DNA of 64,000 nt, taken from the NCBI RefSeq assembly GCF_042650885.1, contig NZ_JBHSBU010000001.1, forward strand, positions 3,782,001 to 3,846,000, read 5' to 3'. The translations under genes were made by a program, and so were the position numbers. Position 1 is the first letter of the stretch, and each line of letters starts with the position of its first letter. The notes under the pieces were generated by a model. That model had not been told where the DNA came from. It did no database searches and was given only the letters and a program-made list of their open reading frames with translations. This document shows positions 60,093 through 64,000 of the stretch, piece by piece. This DNA is from Chitinimonas_A lacunae. Lineage in GTDB: Bacteria; Pseudomonadota; Gammaproteobacteria; Burkholderiales; Chitinimonadaceae.

Positions 60093-60129
60093 AAATAAAA
60101 CGCTGGGTCGGGAGAGGCCCGACCCAGCG
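60093..60129 (-). terminator. Terminator after the beta-propeller gene
   Basis: Perfect 12-bp stem (60101-60112 with 60118-60129, loop agagg). On the minus strand it is followed by TTTTATTTGA. It lies about 40 bp after the stop of the 60168-62057 gene. Confidence 0.88.
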
Positions 60130-60167
60130 CCGATGCCGCGCCGCCGGAGGGCGGCGGGATGATCCGT

Positions 60168-62057
60168 CTAGTTTACCGTGTAGACCAGCTTGTAGTCGCC
60201 ACGTGCCAGCATGTCTTCGAAACTGACACCCATCCCGGCATAGACATTCATGCCACGGGTAGCGCTCAGATCGTTGCCCCGGAACACCGGGATGGTCTTG
60301 GGCAGCAATTGGCCGGTAAAGACCGAGGCCAGCGCTTGCGTGCCGTTCCAGGGCACCCACGATTGGCCGTTATAGGCGCTCCAGGCACCCTGGTACTCGG
60401 TGGCGATATAGATGCGGCCCATCTTGTTGGCCGCGGCCGAGGACGGCGACACCAACACCGACAGCGTCAGGTTGTTGGCCGTACCGCTGACCTGGGCGGT
60501 GGCGTTGAACGGATTGTTCGGCGTCACCACGCTGCCGGCGGTGATGTCGAAGGGGAAGGTACCACTGCCCAGCTTCAGGGTGACCGTATTGGTCTGACCG
60601 GTGACACCGGGCACCCGGCCGTATACGGCGATCTTGTCGCCTTCCTTGACCAGGCCCGGCGTGCGGGTCATGGTCTGGCCGTTGACCGAGTAGTCGCCGT
60701 TATCGACCGAGATCGGGATCAGCGAATTGACGCCCTTGATCTCGACCACATTGGACATCACCAGCACATTGAGGTTGGTGGTGTAGTAGGCGTCGAAAGC
60801 GAAGTCATCGGGCATATCGTCGAGCTTGCCCGGCGCCAGCTTGATCAGATTGCCGTCGTCGGTGGCAATCAACATGGCATTGCGGGTCAGGGCGATCTGG
60901 CCGCTGGCGTTGTAGACCCAGTCGGTCTGGCCGCTGTTGAGCGAGATGGCGAACAACTGGCTCAGGCCCGACAGGAACAGGTGACTGTCGGTGACGATCA
61001 GATGACCGCGCAGCCATTCGGGGGCCGGGGCGGTCCAGCGCCACAGCAGCCGACCGTCGGTTTCGTCACGGGCCACCACCGAGTGGTTGCCTTCGCGGGC
61101 ATAGGCGACGCCGTTGGCCACCGAGACCTGGCCCATATGCTGGCCGTCGGCCATCCAGGCGATGCGTCGGTTGGCAAGGTCGATGCTGACCAGACGGCCG
61201 CTGTCCGTCACCAAGGCATTGTTATAGCTGCCCAGCGCCGGTGCCTGCTGGTCGAGGTCGCGCCGCACACTGGCGTAGGGCACGTTGACGATAAAGTCGC
61301 CCTGACCGGTGACACGGTTTTGCGCCGTCAGCGCACCTTGTGCATAGGTCAGCACATGCTGGGAGTTGATCGAGGGAACCAGCAGCTTGTAGGCACCGGC
61401 ATTGGCTCCCCAGGTACGTGCCCCGGTGGAGAGGCTGATGCTGTCGACGCCACCGTTGACCGCATTGGCTAGATAGGCCTGGTTTTCATAGAGCGTCGGC
61501 GACAGGAAGGAACCCCACAGGGTCGGCACGCCTTCGTTACGCTGAAACAGCGGCTCGCCGTTGAGCGAGTTGTAGATACGGAATAGCGAGCTTTCGTTTT
61601 CCTTGGCGGTCTGGGCGTAGATACGGCCATAACCCGGGGCACAGCTGTGGGTGGCACGCTCATCTTCGCTGCAAGGCGGGGCAAAGAGGCTTTGATAGGT
61701 GGGGCCGCTCGCGGTGGTCGGGATGCCGAAGTTCATGCGCCAGACCGGCTGACCCTTGTCGAGTTCGAGTGCGACGATATATTTGGAGGCGCAGCGGTCG
61801 GTCAGATAGACCATATGGCCGCCGATTACCGGCTGGTCGTTCAGATCGAGGCACGGGCCGCTGACCAGACGGAAGCGAGTACTCCACTTTTTCAGATTGA
61901 AATGGTCGCCGACGAAGAACGGTTGATAGCCATTATGGGAGGCGTTGTTCTGGTACATCGGCCAGATGTCGGCGCCTTCGTCTGGGTCGGCGGCATAAGC
62001 CGGCAGCGCACCCAGGATCGAAGCCAGTATGGTCAAGTGAGCGATCTTCTTGGACAT
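60168..62057 (-). CDS. Secreted PQQ-like beta-propeller repeat protein
   Basis: A 629-residue exported protein with a signal peptide (MSKKIAHLTILASILGALPA, cut near AYA). Repeats of about 40-50 residues with W-x-x-x or V-x-x-x-G motifs (YIVALELDKGQPVWRM, LVSIDLANRRIAWMAD, LFAISLNSGQTDWVYN) indicate a PQQ-type beta-propeller (about 30-430). A C-terminal beta-sandwich-like part (about 435-629) follows. Six or so cysteines lie in the first third. No dehydrogenase active-site motif is seen, so an enzymatic role is not supported; a structural or binding role is more likely. Confidence 0.75.
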   Translation of the reverse strand: MSKKIAHLTILASILGALPAYAADPDEGADIWPMYQNNASHNGYQPFFVGDHFNLKKWSTRFRLVSGPCLDLNDQPVIGGHMVYLTDRCASKYIVALELDKGQPVWRMNFGIPTTASGPTYQSLFAPPCSEDERATHSCAPGYGRIYAQTAKENESSLFRIYNSLNGEPLFQRNEGVPTLWGSFLSPTLYENQAYLANAVNGGVDSISLSTGARTWGANAGAYKLLVPSINSQHVLTYAQGALTAQNRVTGQGDFIVNVPYASVRRDLDQQAPALGSYNNALVTDSGRLVSIDLANRRIAWMADGQHMGQVSVANGVAYAREGNHSVVARDETDGRLLWRWTAPAPEWLRGHLIVTDSHLFLSGLSQLFAISLNSGQTDWVYNASGQIALTRNAMLIATDDGNLIKLAPGKLDDMPDDFAFDAYYTTNLNVLVMSNVVEIKGVNSLIPISVDNGDYSVNGQTMTRTPGLVKEGDKIAVYGRVPGVTGQTNTVTLKLGSGTFPFDITAGSVVTPNNPFNATAQVSGTANNLTLSVLVSPSSAAANKMGRIYIATEYQGAWSAYNGQSWVPWNGTQALASVFTGQLLPKTIPVFRGNDLSATRGMNVYAGMGVSFEDMLARGDYKLVYTVN

Positions 62058-62310
62058 GGTAATCGAGATAGCCTATGTACGTTGAACTTGGGGCGGGGCC
62101 GGCCGGTCCGTGGACGCCGGGTCGATGAAGCCGGGCGGGCGCAAATGCTGTATTCGTAAACGGTTGTATAGTAAAGCAAATCGCTATAAGGCGAAAGCGC
62201 GCCAGCACACCGTCATCAAATCTTAGACCAAGTCGCGGCTCCGGTGCGATGGTGGCATCGTTTAGACTATTGGCCATTTTCACGGCCGAGAACTTCCTAA
62301 CGAGACCGCT

Positions 62311-63081
62311 ATGCAAATTGCCACCTGGAACGTCAATTCCCTCAAAGTCCGCCTGCCGCAGGTGCTCGATTGGCTGGCCGCCCGCCCGGCACTGACCGTG
62401 CTGGCCTTGCAGGAGACTAAGCTCGAAGACAATGCCTTCCCGCGCGAGGAATTGGCCGCCGCCGGCTTTCATGTGGCCTATACGGGGCAGAAGACCTATA
62501 ACGGCGTCGCGCTGATCTCGCGTCTGCCGCTCGAGGACGTGGTGCTGGCACTGCCCGATTTCGTCGACCCGCAAAAGCGCCTGATTGCCGCGACGGTAGG
62601 CGGGGTGCGGGTAGTGGGTGGCTATTTCCCCAATGGCCAGAGCCTCGATTCCGACAAGTATCTCTATAAGCTGTCCTGGCTCGATGCGCTGCTGTCCTGG
62701 CTGCCGGGCGAGCTGGCCCGCTATCCGAAGCTCGCCCTGGTTGGTGACTACAATATTGCCCCGGAAGACCGCGATGTCCACGACCCGGCCAAATGGGTCG
62801 GCGAAGTGCTGGTCAGCCCCGAAGAGCGCCGGCGTTTCCAGCAACTGCTAGATCTGGGTCTGGTGGACAGCTTCCGGCTGTTCGAGCAGGCCGAGCAGAG
62901 CTTTTCCTGGTGGGATTACCGCGCCGCCGGCTTTCGCCGCAATGCCGGACTGCGGATCGACCATATCCTGCTGTCGCCGGCGCTGCGCGATCTGTGCCGG
63001 AGCTGTGAAATCGACAAAGTGCCGCGCCATGCCGAGCGACCGTCCGACCACGCGCCGGTGATTGCCACGCTCGATATTTGA
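62311..63081 (+). CDS. xthA: Exodeoxyribonuclease III
   Basis: A 256-residue AP endonuclease and 3'-5' exonuclease of base-excision repair. Motifs are MQIATWNVNSLKVRLPQVLDWL, ALQETKLED with catalytic E35, GGYFPNGQ, GDYNIAPEDRDVHDP, and the C-terminal RIDHILLS and SDHAPVIATLDI, which supply the catalytic Asp-His. Length is normal. It diverges from the beta-propeller gene across 253 bp and ends before a terminator. Confidence 0.95.
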   Translation: MQIATWNVNSLKVRLPQVLDWLAARPALTVLALQETKLEDNAFPREELAAAGFHVAYTGQKTYNGVALISRLPLEDVVLALPDFVDPQKRLIAATVGGVRVVGGYFPNGQSLDSDKYLYKLSWLDALLSWLPGELARYPKLALVGDYNIAPEDRDVHDPAKWVGEVLVSPEERRRFQQLLDLGLVDSFRLFEQAEQSFSWWDYRAAGFRRNAGLRIDHILLSPALRDLCRSCEIDKVPRHAERPSDHAPVIATLDI

Positions 63082-63203
63082 GTGATATGAGAAAAACGAA
63101 TAGCTATTCTGGATAAATGCCAAGCAGGATGTGGCATTGGACTCGATAGATATTCCTGAATGGCATGGCTGGTGCTCAATGCCCTTTTTACGCTAACTCA
63201 CTG

Positions 63204-63236
63204 GCCGCTATGCGTTTTCCACATGGCGGTTTTTTT
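63204..63236 (+). terminator. Probable terminator after xthA
   Basis: A 9-bp stem with two G-T pairs (63204-63212 with 63222-63230) and a 9-nt loop runs into seven T residues (63230-63236). It lies about 120 bp after the xthA stop. Confidence 0.65.
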
Positions 63237-63290
63237 ATATTGTCTGTCCAACTAGGGCAGTGGCTGCGCCAAACGACTTTATGGCATGTA

Positions 63291-63313
63291 AGCTATGAGC
63301 ATTCCTCATAGCT
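63291..63313 (+). promoter_or_regulatory. Operator-like palindrome before the LysR gene
   Basis: Perfect inverted repeat agctatgag (63291-63299) / ctcatagct (63305-63313), spacer cattc, ending 14 bp before the LysR-type start. Its inner part contains T-N11-A symmetry, the LysR half-site layout, so autoregulation is likely. Confidence 0.6.
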
Positions 63314-63327
63314 TTAAAGGTCCTGCC

Positions 63328-64000
63328 ATGAACCGTTTGCCGCCGCTCGACGCCCTGCATTGTTTTGTCGTGGTCGCCCGTGAGGGCAATATGAGCCGGG
63401 CGGCCGAGCGGCTGTTCATTACCCAGAGTGCGGTCAGCCGGCAGATTCGGCAACTGGAGAACCATCTCGGTCTGGCGCTGTTTGTTCGCGAACCCCGCGG
63501 ACTCAGCCTCACCCTCGAAGGCCGCACCCTGCTGCCGGCAGCCGAAGCTGCGTTTGACGGGCTGGCGCGGGCGGTCGAGGCACTCGCTGGGCGACCGGCC
63601 GAGTTGCAGCTCAAATTGCCGCCGCTGTTTGCCCTGCGCTGTTTCCTGCCTCGTCTGGGCGAATTCCAGGCCCGCCATCCCGATATCGAAGTGCGGATGA
63701 ATGCCGTGCCGTTCCAGCGCATCCATTTCGAGCGCGAGGACTTCGATGCCGCCATCCTGTATGCCCGCACCCCCCCGCCCGAGGTATATGCCGAAGCGTT
63801 GGCCAGCGAACGGCTGACTGTGGTCTGCTCGCCTGCGACAGCCGCGAGGCTGGAGCGTCCGGCCGATCTGGCCCTGCAACCGCTGATCCGACTCGGCGCC
63901 GATCTGGGCCCATGGACTGCCTGGCTCACGGCCGCCGGCATCAACCATCCGGCCGTGCAGACCGGCCCTGAGCGGGCTCAGCTCGAGGGCGCCATCGATG
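63328..64000 (+). CDS. LysR-family transcriptional regulator (partial, GcvA-like)
   Basis: The first 224 codons of a LysR regulator, cut by the right edge. ATG 63328 has AAAGG upstream; ATG 63295 in the same frame is an alternative but lies inside the palindrome. The N-terminal helix-turn-helix is clear (NMSRAAERLFITQSAVSRQI, RQLENHLGLALFVREPRGL). The start PPLDALHCFVVVAREG and the type I SBP-like effector domain resemble the GcvA group. Target genes are not in the window. Confidence 0.9.
   Translation, partial: MNRLPPLDALHCFVVVAREGNMSRAAERLFITQSAVSRQIRQLENHLGLALFVREPRGLSLTLEGRTLLPAAEAAFDGLARAVEALAGRPAELQLKLPPLFALRCFLPRLGEFQARHPDIEVRMNAVPFQRIHFEREDFDAAILYARTPPPEVYAEALASERLTVVCSPATAARLERPADLALQPLIRLGADLGPWTAWLTAAGINHPAVQTGPERAQLEGAID

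Noticed and set aside
62164..62175. HutC-like site ttgtatagtaaa near the beta-propeller gene
   Set aside because: A single site, no second arm, no phased partners and no link to histidine metabolism; likely chance in an AT-rich promoter region.

Overview
The window reads as chromosomal DNA of a free-living betaproteobacterium, most likely close to the Neisseriales/Chitinibacteraceae-type lineages. This rests on the rpoH-ftsX-ftsE-ftsY block with divergent rsmD, a CIRCE-like operator in front of rpoH, high-GC codon use, paired YceI proteins with cytochrome b561, and a hut operon. The genus is inference. I saw no rRNA, tRNA, phage, IS element or CRISPR.

Layout: 1-1250 end of a sulfate ABC operon (cysW end, cysA). 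1251-7050 an AT-richer accessory patch with two secreted YD-repeat (Rhs) proteins and a small membrane protein, all on the minus strand. 7383-10942 a small exported protein and two tandem trypsin-like proteases. 11057-12814 cytochrome b561 and two YceI proteins. 13068-17917 an HscC-type Hsp70 followed by two atypical J-domain proteins. 18353-36816 a long plus-strand block: CHASE2 Ser/Thr kinase, PP2C phosphatase, double-FHA protein, CHASE2 adenylate cyclase, metallo-beta-lactamase-fold cyclic nucleotide phosphodiesterase, GAF-fused pilus ATPase, GAF-HD-GYP protein, two very short type IV pilins behind a sigma54-type promoter, a small secreted protein, then an ABC permease, a TPR/glycosyltransferase-9 protein, a membrane protein and an ABC ATPase. 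36887-41772 rpoH, ftsX, ftsE, ftsY and divergent rsmD. 41928-46116 a CPA2 antiporter, a thioesterase and an AsmA protein. 46653-54015 histidine utilisation (hutH, hutC, hutU, a solute-binding protein, hutI, hutG) behind a phased operator array. 54311-58259 dppBCDF-type peptide transport. 58680-64000 a pseudouridine synthase, SapC, a beta-propeller protein, exonuclease III and the start of a LysR regulator.

The most interesting part is 18353-36816. I read it as one apparatus in which sensors feed phosphorylation, cAMP and c-di-GMP signalling into assembly of a pilus whose subunit is split. The N-terminal helix is made as 54-55 residue pilins. The globular, disulfide-bearing part is made as a separate Sec-exported protein (30171-30530). 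The split design resembles PilA-N/PilA-C of Geobacter. The assignment is inference from length, motifs and order; no database search was possible.
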